From: Lateolabrax maculatus
Taxonomy: Eukaryota; Chordata; Actinopteri; Acropomatiformes; Lateolabracidae
Reading direction: 5' to 3'
DNA length: 64,000 bases
NCBI GenBank assembly: GCA_031216445.1
Contig: CM062217.1
Location: forward strand, 25,413,001 to 25,477,000
This document shows, in pieces, positions 1 through 13,456 of this stretch. Positions within the stretch are counted from its first letter, which is position 1, and every line of letters begins with the position of its first letter. Under the pieces are notes generated by a model. It made no database searches. It saw nothing but the letters and a program-made list of their open reading frames with translations, and had not been told where the DNA came from. A program made the translations under genes and the position numbers.

Positions 1-2506
1 TCACCTCTTATATTGCAGCTTTATTTATAGTCCCCCTCTGCATAGTTCATAGGGGGAAAAACTGTGTTACTGATGACCGTTTGTTCCTGAAGAGGAGACA
101 AATTACAAATGTGAGCTTCGCCTTTGTACTTTGAAAATGCCTTTTTCATAACCAAAAACGGGCCTGATGAAAAGACCAAGGAACATCAAAGTGGTTCGCC
201 CTCCGACAGAAAGGTTAAAAGTTGAGCTTGAACACTGATTCTCTCGCATTCTTCCCGGCTCGATTCTCATTAGCCACTCATTTTAATCAGATGCACCATC
301 AATTAGTATGACTTTTCTGTGCGTTTGATGCTTAAAAGTTGGATCTCAAGGACGCAGAACTTTCAGTGTGCTCAGATGGGAGGCCTGGTTAGTGAAGCAT
401 CCAGTGCTTGCTGCACTCACGGCTGTGTTTTTTTTTTTTTTATTGCCACCACAGAGGAAGTGGTTAATTTTGAGACAGCCAGGGTTTAAGCCTGCAGGAC
501 CAACAGAACACGTACATTCAAGGGCGTAGATGTGAGGTTTTTTGGGGGGTTGCCTGTGCGAACATCTTAGGCACAGGAAATAGGACTAGTATAGTCAGGG
601 ATGGACCATTGTTTTCATCATGGGCCAGTATTGCTCCCTTATCAGATATTGCCAAGTTAGTGAATCTATAAATATGTATTGGTCAACAAACTGTTTTTTC
701 CAAACTGACAATAATACAATTTTGAGGGCAAACATGTGACTCCTGGGGAATTTTTTTGATTCATTGTAATAAAATCAGTCAGATGTGTAGAGACTGGCTA
801 TGAACTGAAAATATGGTGCCTTCAAACAGCCATGAGCTAAGGCCTGGTATGAGTTAACTATGGAAAGTGTTATACTGTAAGTAGATATTGTCCATTTGGG
901 GACTTGCAATGGGCTACATGTTGCCAGTATGCCGACAGCTGAGACAGCCACACATGTAAAAGCTGATATGGCATTTACATGCAAGCGAACATAAATAAAT
1001 AAATAGAATGTGGATGTGTGATAGGGTTGAACTTTTCTCTTTTGGCCGTTTGCTGTTTGAAAGAGCCTTCACATTCAACATATTGAAGTCTTCTTATTAC
1101 ACAATTAATTTAGATCTATTGTATAAATTAATTATTATTAAGTGTACATATTATAGATAACAAAATTGCTCTTTAAATTTACTGGTTACTATATTATGGT
1201 AAGAATGCATGTTTTTTGTGATAATGATAATTTAAAGTGTCAACATTCAAGTATGAAAATTAGACTTTTATCACTGTATCAGCAGTTGATACAATATAAT
1301 CCAGACTTGAGTAAAGGACATAGAATTTATAGACATAGATTTATAGCAGAATTTATCTCTGGGAGAGTGATAAGAAGATGACCAAAGCAGTGTGGATACA
1401 GCAGGTACGAGGAAAATGACACCCTGTCTATCACCGTCTGCCTCAACAGCACTGAGAATGAAAAGGAAATAATAATACAATGGAGTCCAGAGAGTGAGCA
1501 AAGCAAACAGCAAAGTCAATACAAGGCTTACACTAAAATATGGGGTCAGAATTGGCCTTTTGAAAATACATGGCTGGTTAGTGTTAGTCTTTGACCAAAT
1601 ATACTGTAGATTTATTTTAGAATTGATTAATATTAACCTTCAGGACAAGGTTACATTTTAGTGGTTAAACATTTTCAATATGGCAAAAATATTTCTAAGA
1701 AGTTTTAAATTTTTGACTCCAACACGTGTATGTGAACAAATGAAATAACAAGGCTTAGCTCCATTGGGACGTTTTTGCTATTTGTAAACTCGAAACAAAT
1801 TATTTTGTACAACGCCCTCCAAAAAACCTAATTCAAAGGTGGAGCAAAGAGCCTGTTGTCATAGAGAGAGGCCAGGCATGAGCAATCAAACAAATAGGCT
1901 GGGCAAAACGGTGCATGATTCTGAGAAGTCTCAGAGGCGTTCATGTGTTGCATCTGGTGATGAAAGTAGTGGTGTGAATAATGAAAAAAAGACAGTTAAA
2001 ACCCTGCCTCCTTCCTCTCCTCCGTTAGAAGGGGGGTTTCAGACACTGTGAGACAATCCACTTCCTATGAAGCAGACTGAGGCCTTAAGGCTGACCGACC
2101 GCCGCAGGATGCATTTGCTTTGTAGAATTTGCTAGGTTATAAATAAACTACAACTGTATTGTAATTAAATGAAATACATCCTTAGATAAAATATGAAAGA
2201 TTAAGTTTATTATTGGAGCGACTATTAACAGTGCAGCCCAGCAAAGGTGGTTTTATTGATGAAAAGTAAAAGTTTTCCGAGGTTTTTAGATTATATATAA
2301 CTTTTGATTTAACAGCATTTTGACTTAGTGTTCTACAGTGAAATCCTTCAACATAAATTGCACAAGTTTACGTGTGAGATGTTGCTGCAGTAATGGCGGC
2401 TCATTTGCACCCACCTACAACCAGGATTAGCTTATCCCATAATCCGATATCCGTTGCCATTCCAAAGTTGACAGAAGTGTCAGGAGCGTCCAAAATTAAA
2501 AGCAGG

Positions 2507-2530
2507 CATCCTCTGGGGACCATGAATGTA
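2507..2530 (+). repeat. Fragment of an interspersed percomorph repeat
   Basis: The core TCTGGGGACCATGAAT is shared exactly with the longer copy at 46157-46172. The phrase is a hallmark of a family common in percomorph genomes. Only a short piece is recognisable here. Confidence 0.4.
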
Positions 2531-2876
2531 CTTCACGCCTTTACAACCCGAGTCTTGACCTCACCATAAAACTAAGAGAGGGCAGTGTGACGTCGGACAG
2601 CATGCCTCGTGTCTGTTGGGTGCTCAAACACTCTCAGCTCCGGTGCCGACTGTCAGCGAAGCCGGCTAAGTTACTTCTGGACCTCCTCTACTGCCATCCA
2701 GTGTGACTGAGTTTTCAGCCGACCACAATAACGTTTAAAGAGAAATAAAGGATCTATCCTGTTGAAGAAGAGATGTCTGTTATCTTACAGGGGGCAGTGC
2801 TGTGAACTGTTTGTTTATCATTTGTTAATTCAATGACACGTTTTAATGAAAAAAAGGTGAAATGAAAAAAATAGAT

Positions 2877-2893
2877 AATAATAATAATAATAC
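2877..2893 (+). repeat. (ATA)n microsatellite
   Basis: Five or six AAT/ATA units in an AT-rich region. Confidence 0.7.
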
Positions 2894-3458
2894 GCTATAA
2901 GAGCTTGATTTAAACAGAAATACAGGTGTGCTGCCTGTCTCATCATTCCGACAAATATATATGGTAGCCCAGCATGTCGGCAATTCAAATAATTATTTTT
3001 AATTGCTCAGAAATATGTTCCCATGACTCTGTTGCATTTGACTAAGTTAATGTCGTTGAAATCTGGCCTAAAACTAAGTAAAAACTAACAAATAGTCGGA
3101 ACAAAATCTGATTCGACTGACAAAATTCTGAGTTGGGTACAGTCCCACTGTGTACAGGGGTGGAAGCAATGAATTGGGGCCTCAGGATGGGGCCGAGGTG
3201 TCACCCTGCTCTCTGCTGACACTCTGGAAAACATAAATGTTGACTGGTCCCTACACGTCTCACTCTAGCTATTTTGTGAAAAATACAACAATGCACAATA
3301 ATGCATTAAAATCAGGGATTGCGTCATTATTAGGCATGGTAAGCATTGTTGTACCTCAGCATAGTTAGGAAAAAAAGGTTGAATCTGTCTAAATCAATCA
3401 CTGATTTCATGCACCCCAGCGTGTGACCCAAATCATACACACCCAAGATGGGGAGCAC

Positions 3459-3520
3459 AGAGAGGCTGGGTGGACTGGTTATAGTGGGAAAGAGAGGCTG
3501 GGTGGCGTGGTTACAATATG
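3459..3520 (+). repeat. Short tandem duplication, two 32-bp units
   Basis: AGAGAGGCTGGGTGG followed by a GGTTA-containing tail occurs at 3459 and again at 3491, giving a 32-bp period with a few mismatches. Confidence 0.6.
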
Positions 3521-3528
3521 CTTTGAGA

Positions 3529-3625
3529 ATGAGTAAGTACTTTTACTTCAGTAAACTGTATTTAATGTAACAGTACTTTTACTTTAGTATAATATTCTAG
3601 TACTCTTTCCATTTCTGACTGTATG
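3529..3625 (+). repeat. AGTACTTTTACTT-type interspersed repeat
   Basis: Contains repeated AGTACTTTTACTT(T/C)AGTA phrases ending in TAGTACTCTTTCCA, a degenerate pattern I recognise as widespread in teleost genomes. No TIR or coding part is seen. Confidence 0.5.
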
Positions 3626-6461
3626 TCAGCAAAAAGTAAATACTATTGTACTGTGTTTCATCTGTTGGTAGGTGTTGCTATCGGTCTTTAAAACTGGTTG
3701 AGGCTATAGTGCAGTTTGGTGTCCGGACTGTGCAGTCAAAGAGTGGTGGGGTGGAACATTTCTATTTGAGCACAAAAAATAAGGTGATGGAGGCAGAGGG
3801 AGCCTTGACAGAGGTGTTGGAGCAGGGATCTGCCGGTGAAAGGCAGGTAGCTGAACAGAGACGAAGGAGTTAACACTCAGCTGTGGTTAATCTCCTCAGG
3901 GGGACTTTGGGGCAATATCCAGTTAGACTGGAATGTGAATGTGTGTGATTCTGACCAGGGGCTGGCACAACTGTCTCTCACTCCTCCTGCAGAGAGCCTA
4001 TGGTCGCTTCTCTCAGCAGTGTTATTTCTCCCCAGCACCCTATTAAAACTGCTCTCAACACATGGAACTGGCTTCGACCATGGTAGACAAGCAACTCCCT
4101 AGAGCCTAACCACTGACGCTTGAATCCTAACCACACAAGACCTCAGAGTACACAAGCGTTATACTGAAGAATTGAGTCTTCGCTCTACAGATGTTGGAAA
4201 GTCAGACACTCAAACTTTGTTAAGAGGAAAAATCCAATGAGTCAGAATTCCATGAAGGAAACTTAGACAAGATGTGTCGATCCAAAGATTTCTGAGATGC
4301 TTCTGATGCCGACGTATTAACATGGTTATATGTACTGTAAATACCACACAATTTTAATTCTACCATGGTAACTTTGAATGTATTCTATTACATAAGTACA
4401 GTTCCCAAAAGCATGTGCAAGTCATACATACAGCATACGTTTGTAATGTAAAGTTGCACTTGTAGTTGCTATCATGCCATGCTAACTATGAGTTAATAAA
4501 ACATAGACAAGAAAACGTTATCAGTTGTATAGTTTCTTTGGTTATTTCTTTTCAGTTACATCATATGACTACCGCCATGGCTGAGAACCTAAGTTTCTGT
4601 AATAGTCACTGGACTCGCTTGATAATTGTCTGACGTATATATTCATGTAGTTCAGCTTTAAGTAGCTAATTTCACTCAGTCTAAATTGTGTGGAATATTG
4701 GAGGTGATTTTGAAATGCTTGTTTTCACTGAGAGGATATTAAGACTGGGGGAACCCTGCTTGCTCGTCCCATTTCAGCGCCACACTTTGCCGAAGACGGT
4801 GTGGTGAGGCTAACCCACTGTGGAGAGTGGTGTGTTTCTCCGTCGGATGACTGTCTTTCAGCAGTCAATAAAGTCCACGTGGTTACAATTACTACCTTCC
4901 AACAAAGAACCAACTCGAACCAGTCTTTTGAACAGTTTAATGGATACCCTCGCTTTGATTGCTGATACTGTATTTTAACAAATGTAGCAATTTTATGTTG
5001 GCATTCGACTAAAAGGGAACCCATGTGGCTTGTCCAGCTATGTACCAAGTTGTCCTTTTACAATTAGAACTCCAAAAACTTACCTCGAACTGTCTGTAAG
5101 AACGCTCGGAGCTTAGGGGCTGAGCTAGCTTCAGCATTTCCAGCTTTTGAGAACAATCTTCACAGCAACACGAGGAACCGAAAACAAGCGCAGGAAATAC
5201 ATTAAAATTGTTCCAGAGAAATGTTAGCAATTTTAAAACGGACCTAAATCTAAAATGTGGGCTTTTATATGGCGGTTAAGAGGTTTACTCCCCGCGGGTT
5301 CCTCTCAGTAAACTTCAGGGGGTGTGTCTCCATTTCCGTTGTGAATTATGCGAACTTCAACAGATGGTAGTGATTTACAGGAACCTACTCTTTGTGTTGA
5401 AGCCAGAGCTAACACTGTATTGGTACTTTTGTGTTAAGATGCCACAAAAAGAGCTGAATGTTAAAAATCCTTTAAAGCTTTAATGAGACGGCTACATGTT
5501 CATCACATGGGGCCCACAGCTGGACCACAGATTCATATTCACAAGTTTGATTTTGTAAATAGTAGTTGTTTTGGGGTTTTTTTTTTGGGGGGGGGTAAAT
5601 GGGTGCAAAGAAGGCACTTAACACTGCCAAGGTTAGGGGTTACATGTGAATGAGGCCACCCAAGCTACAAATGCAATATATATCTTTTAATTCACTACGC
5701 GGAACACACAGAAGACATCAGTATCAAACTACTAAGTCTTGTTTTTATGCCTTCTACTCTACGAGGCCATGAATCCCCAGGGTTTGTTTCCCCCCTTGTA
5801 CAAGCATGTGGAGTGTTATGTAGAACGATGTGTAGCACAGAAAGCATTCCCCTGCAGTTTACTGTGGGCTTGGCTGGGTATGGCAGATGTCTGCTACACT
5901 GCTCTGCTCTGAGTTGAGGGCTCCATTTCAAAGGCCTGTTTACTGGCAAGCCTTAATAGGAAGTGATCTTAAAGTGTTCCTTTAAACATGTCGGAGGCTA
6001 ATGGTTTAATTTGCTCTGGGTATTGCTCTGTCTAATGAGATTTAGCATGCGCTCCCAACTGCACCGCTCAAACACTCATCTTTTGGAAAGAGAGAGACAT
6101 CATTTCCTCTGTTCATTTTATAACTCTGCAAGGCTTTTAATTTGTCACATCATGGATTTTTCCCCTCCTCATTGCTGCATTTTCCTTATGATAGCGATGT
6201 TGGCTTTTTTGATGAAACGTGTGCCTGTGTAGATAACATGCTGGTAGAATGTGTGTTTATGACATGCAATGTATGTGTACATATATTTTTCGATTTGTCT
6301 TTCTAGTCTTATTTGTGTCCTCCTGGTTGTACAGTATGTATGTATGTGACCTGCTCTTTACAGGTTGTGTTGTGTGATATCATTATACTGTAGCGCTCAG
6401 CAACATATTAGTCAGTTGCTTGGGCTGCAAATTGTGCCATTAATTTGCTTGAGCACCAAAG

Positions 6462-6503
6462 AGTGTGTGTGTGTTTGTGTGGGTGAGTGTGTGTGTGTGT
6501 GTT
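6462..6503 (+). repeat. (TG)n microsatellite, interrupted
   Basis: Alternating GT with TTTG and GGTGAG interruptions. Confidence 0.85.
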
Positions 6504-7294
6504 GTTATATGCACATGTGTACAGGCACAGCAGAGCTTGGTTGCAGGACTGAACAGTGATGGATTGGGTCCCACAGGCCTCTTGTGTGTTCATTTCCAGA
6601 GTCCAGCCGGTGGCTCAGGTCATCCAGGGATCAAAGGCTACGACTGGATCAGAGCAGCATCCCTCCCTCTGGTCCAGGGACTTACACCCCCCCAATCTGG
6701 GATGAAGATAGATAGGAAGTTATGTTCTCCTGTTTGACAGCCTCTTCATTCACCTCTCTCTGATGGAGGATGCCCTCCTTGCCAGATATTTCTGTGTCAT
6801 TTCAATTCTGATTTGTTGCTCGCGTTATCACGATGATTTCACATCAAATTCTCAGCGGAGACAGAACATTAACTGGTTGCTGCGAAGCTGGACCCTGTGA
6901 CCCCTTTATCTTGCTTTTACCTGAGTGACAGAGCACCAACTTTGTGTATATTATCACATTTCTTGATCACTGATTTTGCATTTGATTTGCAATAAAATGT
7001 AATGGTTACTATCAAACTGTAGGCTAATTCTAGTGAATACCACAGACATTTTCACACAGTAGATCTCCAACACAAAATGGCCACACTATACACTTGATAC
7101 TATTTAATGGACATGTTTTTGACATGTTTTAGACCATTACTACACCTCCCATATAACTACTATTTTTCAAAACACTCAAAATGTGTTCCGTCTACCAGGC
7201 AATAATTTCACTTAAATATGAAAAACAACTTGCAGAGACCCTGGGTGTAGGTTAGGTAATTCATCACAGTCAAAGTAGTGTCTTCTTTTATAGG

Positions 7295-7510
7295 GGGCTG
7301 TCACACCTGTGGTTTGGTTCATTTGGTCTGGATCAAGAAGAAAAAAAGTATACGACGTTCACCTCTGGTTGAGTTCATTTCGACGCTCAATGTTTACAAA
7401 TGAACCAAGAGCTCTAATCATGCAGGTTATACCGACTGACGGGTAACTCACTGATTGGACAGTTTTGACATCATCAACTCTATGGACCCCTGACGGCAGG
7501 TCATGCAGCA
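7295..7510. repeat. Probable MITE-like repeat fragment
   Basis: Begins with CTGTCACACCTGTGGTTTGG and runs through a CATTTGGTCTGGATCAAGAA segment, a pattern I associate with short non-autonomous DNA elements in fish. A clear matching terminal repeat was not found, so the boundaries are approximate. Confidence 0.35.
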
Positions 7511-10500
7511 CTTCACTGCTTCTTATGTGTTTATTTATGTTCTCTGCCGTTGCAAAGAGCTAACATTATTAGTATTATAAGTATCATTAGACTGCAAATG
7601 GACTGCATGTTATGAATAATGCCAAACAGGTAGAGACAGGACGAAAAAGAGGTGTCTTGCGCAGTAATAATATTGACGGATTTCTGTGGGATTGCTATGT
7701 CTCCCACTTTCTAAATGACTTAATAACATGCCTAAAAACAAGGAGTGCCAGCACAACACACTGCAGTTTTAACTGATTTTGACTGTCTGATGTCCCCACC
7801 CTCATGTGTTGATGCACATATGCGTTACCATGACTACCAAATGATTTGCATAAATATCTACTTATTCAGATCACTTATTATAAGATCACTTCCTAAACAG
7901 TTCACAATCAGCAGATGGGATTTAATAATAGTCGCTAAAATCACATAATCATGCTAAAATCACATGTCTACTATAAAAATCTGTGGTTGGTGCGTTTCAG
8001 ATACCAAACTTTGTTCAAGAAGTAACAAACCCTAATTCAAAATCAATACTAAAAATCAGCGCAACAACAAAATCTGGCTCAACAGTATTTTGTGCGCTTT
8101 ACTAGTGGATGTATTGTGAGAACTGGATACTAGACTCCAAATGGTGGCCATTCATTCCAGTGGAAGTTGCTTGCCCAGCTCAAAAGCCAGAAAAGTTCCC
8201 TCACTTCCTGGTTTTCTGTGTTGTATGTTGCACATGTGTATCGTTGTTTCCCTATGTAGCTCCACGCAGCGCTCCCAGCTTGGCCCAGAAGGGATGTCAT
8301 GTACATAAAATTGCTTTTCTAGAAGCTGGGAAAGTTTTCCAAATGTTAAACTTGGTTTAAAAATTAATAATACAAAGAGTAATAATTAACCTGGTTTGCA
8401 GTTCAAGGTCATATTTGGTTGTAGTGAATTTGCAGTTATAAATGTTCATCCAGGATCAATCTTTTTACCAAATGATCCAGTTTATTTTTTTGGCTAGAGC
8501 CCTCAGTGGCCGCATCCACATTGTGCCAATACAAGGAATGCCGATGTATAGTTGGTTACCACCGTATAAGACAAAAATCTCCTTTAATCACATATTCAGG
8601 CTCCGATAAAGCTAATAATGCAAAAACATTGGTATGGTCCATTAAGATTACTTGGCATTTAGCTACTAAAAAAGTCTTACTTTTGAAATAATGCTAATTA
8701 TCACTTAACTCTCTGTGCTTTTATATCAGTAAAAAGGTGAGTTGACTGTTAATGTACCTGTTTTCAGTCATTTTGCAGTCTATTTTTAGATTTGTTCCAT
8801 ATTCACTAAAGCAAACAATAGTGCCGTCTGCTGAACTGCTGAGATATATAAACTAGGGATAGCATGTTGCCCACTACCACCAGACCTGTTGTATAATTGA
8901 GTATAAAGTTAGCAAGCCAATGAGCCACCCTCCTAAGCATATCCAATTTGATATTTTCACTTGTAGATTTAATTAAAGAACTGCATGGGACTCAACAGTC
9001 CTCCTCAGGAACTTTCTCATCAGTCCCTTGCTTTTTCTCAGTCTGGTTCCCATCTTACCAAGTGGAGTATGTGAGGGGTTAGATGCTAGGGATAAGCTCT
9101 TCTGGGTAAAACTCCATGAAATGGAGCAATGGGATTATGGGGTCCATGCACAAGTCTCAAGCAATCCTCTGTGAAACTGATTGCCCCTATTCACGTCTGC
9201 TTTCCATCTCTTTGTATTTTTCTTATTTTTCTCCTAAACCATTGCAGATTATTGCCTGTCAATAGGGACTCCAACTCTGATGAACAGTTGTGGTCTATAG
9301 GCAGAATGAAATGAAAATAATCTGTGATCATATAGATGTAGATTACATTATCTGTATTTGTGTTTAAAATGACTGAAAAGGTATAAAGAGAAAAAAAAGA
9401 AGTGTCCGTCTAGGGTTACTACAGGTCAGCACGCTCAACAGTGGTTTCATGATATCCTGCAGCAGTGAAGTGATTAGATTCATGATTAAACTCAGCAGGG
9501 CCATGTTCCCTGAAGAGGGATTAAGTTGTAACATTGACACTGCTTTTGAACTATTAGCGATAAGAATAATAATAAGAAAGTACTAATTTAATTATTATTA
9601 TTAATTATTGGACCAAATGCTTCTCAGTGTGTTAACACAAAGAGTCAATTCTGAGTGTTTGTGATGCTTAAATTGTATTATTCGTTTTACAACTGTTTCC
9701 AGTGTAGTGAGTGTGTGTGGGAAAATGTTTTTGCTAGCTTGTGTCTCGCGACCTACAATTCCAATCTGTAACGTCAAACAGCAGGCCAGTTCTGTTCCTG
9801 GAGGCTTGGTCGGCATACAAGGTCTGATCCAAGCAAAATGGAGAAAATAAAATAAGAAAAGAGCACACAAATCCTGTTTATGGGAACGTTTGGATATCTG
9901 AGTTCAAGGGCTTTAAACAAGAAAAATGCAGTAGAGCAAGATGGGACCAAATGTTATTAATTTGAATTATCGTGTATCCGATCGCACAACATCCAAAGGA
10001 TACTCCTGATGATCATGAGACAAATCCTAGCTAACAGATGTAGCACAGAAAACACAATTTAGTGTAGTGTTAAAAGATACAAGGAAAAGGTCAAAAGAAC
10101 ATGTTGAAATTCCTACATTTTACTGCAGACGATTCTACAACTGAAGCTTCAGAAGCCCACTGGAATTTAGTAGAAAGGTTACCTTAGGTTAGTATCTTAT
10201 CTTTTATTGATCTTTAACTTTGTCGGTAAAAAAATTGTTTTGGACTGTATATGTGTGTGTTGGGGGGTATGTTTTTGATTCTGTGGTGTAGTATACATTA
10301 GATGTAGTTGTGTTGCAAAATCACTCACCTGCCTCACCTGCAGTGGTGACCTCCTTTTTAGGAGTCATGTTTTTTACACAGCTGTGTCCTGTCATGTCAA
10401 GGGATAATATTGATTAAAAAAAAAGAAAATTATCATATAACTGTGTACCTCGCTAGGTGAATGCAACATACTGTACAGGAACTGGAACCAGTGTGGGGAG

Positions 10501-10627
10501 CTCTAGTTTTTTTTTTTTTTGGTTTGTTTGTTTTTTTGTTTCTTCCATTTAAAACTCACAATTGTCTGTAAGTATAAAAAATTATGGTAGTGATTTTCCT
10601 ACAAACAACTATTTTTTAATATGACAA

Positions 10628-10770
10628 TAGCTGTGTCCCAATTCCATACTACATAGTAATTCTGAGTCCTTCTATGTTCACACTTGGAAGTATACTCAGC
10701 CAGTATGCACACTAAAATTTCCCTTGAGTCTGCAGTTAATGTACCAAGTGACATCGACGGTGCTCGTATT
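10628..10770. repeat. Probable interspersed repeat fragment
   Basis: GTGTCCCAATTCCATACTAC and the following AGTATACTCAGCCAGTATGC resemble a repeat frequent in percomorph genomes. Only one copy is apparent in this window. Confidence 0.35.
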
Positions 10771-11997
10771 GTATAATTTCTTGTTAGAATAAAACGGTCA
10801 AATAAGCTGATTTTCTTAATAGAAAAAGCAAAAACAGTATACTATTGATTGGAATAGATGTGTGTATGGGATTTGGAACTAGCAGTTACAATTGCATTTT
10901 ATATTAACTGCGGTTTGAGCTTATGTAGGACTGGGAAAACGATCACACACACAACAGAACTGAAGCACCTCACAGCTACAATATATATATATATTAATTA
11001 TTTTTTTCTGAATGGTGGTGTAGCAGCTCCGATAAACTCAAGGTCCACTTACTAACTTTTTCAAGGTCCTTTCAGCTGCATCTCACAGTCTTCATCAGCG
11101 GAGGAAGTTAGCAGGTAAGGCTGAGTAAACTAGCTGCTTCCAAGATGACTGACTGATGTTTCTACTGAATATTTTGCAGTTGGTAGTAAAAGGTAAAAAT
11201 ACATACAAAAAGTAATATAGAAGTCATGCTACAACTAATAAGTGATGGAAATATTCCAATATTGTACACTGACCAAAATACATCAAATATGTACATATCA
11301 TATATTATTATACATTATGAAACCAGGTGTTTAGAAGAGTAAATTAATAAATAAACTGACCAGAGTGACTCATTGTCATACTGATGAGAGATAAACATTA
11401 CATGAAAATATTGCCAGTGATTTCTATACATCCTAGCATGAACCTTAAACCAGGAAGCCTCACAGAAACCCCTCCTGCAGGCAGGTAAATCAAGCCCATT
11501 TTGAGTGTGTGCGGCGACAGGCAGTGCAGTTTTGACCGAGGTCTCGTGCTAATGTTGAGCAGTCATTTGTGTCAGGAGATGATCTATAACTCGTCCTATC
11601 GGTGCCCTCCTCACAGCATGGTGCAGAAAACAATCTCCAAGCCAAACTAGCCCCATTCTCTCTCTCTCCCCTGCTATCTTTATATTGAAATATTGTGATT
11701 ATTCCCCAGGTCCAGGGGAGGCTGGATGTAATCGCCAGACAAATGATGTGGAAAAGCAATAAAAAGCTGCTCCCGGGAGACTCTTCTAGCTGGCCGAGTG
11801 ACACGGCCATGAGGGATATGAGCTGCCGAAGTGTCTGTGGAGAGTGATCCAAGTTGTAGCAAAGCGCTGCCTCAGAGCCATAGATCTGCACTGCTTAAAG
11901 GGGATTTGACTAAACAAATGGCAGCATATGGTAGATGAGAGAGAGGAGGCGAGTGGAGAAAGGGAGAGGTGGCATTGTTTTCAGAGAGAAAGGAAGG

Positions 11998-12029
11998 GGT
12001 GTGTGTGTGTGTTGGGGGGGGGGGGGGGG
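11998..12029 (+). repeat. (GT)n followed by poly-G
   Basis: About seven GT units, then a G run of about 16. Potential Z-DNA and G-rich structure. Confidence 0.85.
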
Positions 12030-12199
12030 TCCCGTGTCTCTCCTCCCCTCTTCAATCTTTCATTATGTTGTCACACTCTAGCTGCTTGCTTCCAGTAACA
12101 CTTTAATTAGCCTCCATGAGTTTAATTGTGCGTGTATGTCTGCCAGCTTGTTTTGCTGCGTAAATCTGTCTTGTTTGTTTTTTGCCACTCTGAGCATCA

Positions 12200-12226
12200 C
12201 TGCTGCTGCCTCTGCTGCTGCTGCAG
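12200..12226 (+). repeat. CTG-rich trinucleotide repeat
   Basis: CTGCTGCCTCTGCTGCTGCT-type imperfect repeat. Confidence 0.7.
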
Positions 12227-13178
12227 CAACCACCATGCACTTTTTTTTTTCTTACTCAAATAAGGTTTGCATGGTTGTGCACATTATGCTGTGAGTAAAG
12301 GATGTCTCACAGCTTCAGGGTCCCATTATGAGCTTTGGCGACATTTCAAGAATGCTTTTTTTTTTTTTTCACATGATGTTTCGGAAAATTCCTTTCCAGA
12401 TTTTATGTTCTTTTGACTACGAATGTTTTTTTCAACAGATCCATATGAAACAGGGTTAAATCAAGCTTTCGTTGTAGTAGCATTTGATCGTTTTAATTAT
12501 TTTATTTTTTGTTCCAAAATCCTTGTGTCAGCACTGAATAGCTTTAGTTTTGCCCATTTGTGGTGGGGCTGTGGGGCTTTCAATGTATTATATTTTATGT
12601 GTATGCTTACATCTCTATTTTATGAACAAAACAGGTAATGATAAAATAAGTTTAAAAAAAAAAACCACTGGACTCCATGAGCAATGTGATGTGTTCGGGT
12701 GTGTAGGGTTGAGGGTGTAATTGTGAGCTAAATAAGTTAACTTGACTTGATTGATGAGCAAATTACACAATATAATTAAAAAAATAAACAATAAAAATCC
12801 TAATAAATCCAAAATATTCCCATAAATTTCGATTCTTAGTAGGCTTGTAACTCCTGTGAGTCAGCATTTAGATCATCATGGGACACCAGAACTCCCAACT
12901 GGAAATCTGAATTTATGCCATTATCACTAAGAGGCCAATCTTGGCACAGCACACACTGCAGATAAAAACACCGTTATACTCTTAGCTGACTATCAGACCA
13001 CACTCACACAAAAAGAAAAAAAAGAAATCAAAGCAGCTCCGGAAGTCCTTCTCCTCTGTTTTATTTTTTTTCTTTCCTTATTCTTTGTGGCGAAACAAGG
13101 AGCAGGCAGTTTGCTGGCAGTAGGAGGTTTAGCAGCCTGGAGCTAACGGGAGCATCAAACCACGGCTGTGTGTTTCCA

Positions 13179-13240
13179 TCTGTGTGTGTGTGTGTGTGTG
13201 TGTGTCTGGAGCTGCTGTTGTTGCTGCTGCTGCTGCTGCT
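13179..13240 (+). repeat. (TG)n then (CTG)n microsatellites
   Basis: A TG run at 13181-13205, then CTG/TTG units at 13211-13240. The pair lies about 170 bp upstream of the DENND1A exon. Confidence 0.85.
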
Positions 13241-13368
13241 ACCACTTGCCTCCGTCTCCTCCCGTCTCTGGCCTAATCAACAAAACAGCCTCAGCTGCCC
13301 CTTCGGATCCCCTGCCAGGGTCCCTATCATCCTCTGATCAAATATTAATGTGTGATACTGAGCTTGCT

Positions 13369-13412
13369 CACTAATCCAAAGCCAATTAATATTATCTGTC
13401 AATTATTTACAG
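13369..13412 (+). other. 3' splice site and branch point of the DENND1A exon
   Basis: A CTAAT branch-point match (branch A near 13374) lies about 38 bases upstream of the AG at 13411-13412. Between them is a T-rich stretch ending TTATTTACAG. No AG interrupts the last 25 bases before the exon. This supports use of the acceptor and fixes the exon start. Confidence 0.65.
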
Positions 13413-13456
13413 ATCCTGAGGTGCGGAGGCAGATCCCTGAGGACTACATCGGCCAG
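13413..13456 (+). CDS. dennd1a: DENND1A exon, start of the uDENN domain (partial gene)
   Basis: This 44-bp exon begins after a CAG acceptor at 13410-13412 and ends in CAG before a GT at 13457. If the previous exon supplies a final G, it reads DPEVRRQIPEDYIGQ. That is 11 of 15 identical to the human DENND1A segment as I recall it (DPEVQRQFPEDYSDQ), and clearly closer than DENND1B (DPVVLWKFPEDFGDQ) or DENND1C (DPPILRQFPPDFRDQ). DENND1A (connecdenn 1) is a guanine-nucleotide exchange factor for RAB35 that acts on clathrin-coated vesicles and early endosomes. This segment lies about 30-45 residues from the N terminus, in the upstream DENN (longin-like) module. Homology stops exactly at the putative donor, where the family continues EVLQ, as an exon boundary would predict. 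The donor GTTCAG is weak. The S-to-I and D-to-G changes near the end are unusual. Neither neighbouring coding exon was found in the window. Confidence 0.8.

Larger units (their letters stand above)
1..13412 (+). other. dennd1a: Intron upstream of the DENND1A exon (3' part)
   Basis: No coding sequence is recognised here on either strand; all open frames are short and unlike known proteins. The stretch is AT-rich and holds interspersed repeat fragments (near 2.5, 3.5, 7.3 and 10.6 kb), a TG repeat at 6.46 kb and a GT/poly-G tract at 12.0 kb. The DENND1A N-terminal exon (MGSRIK..., TFEVYVEV in human) was looked for and not seen, so the intron probably extends beyond the left edge. Positions 1-2500, 3650-6450 and 7550-10600 hold nothing I can name. 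Confidence 0.6.

Noticed and set aside
13413..13456. Assignment to DENND1B or DENND1C instead of DENND1A
   Set aside because: DPEV.RQ.PEDY is shared with DENND1A, while 1B and 1C differ at most of these positions as I recall them. A teleost-specific duplicate of 1A remains possible.
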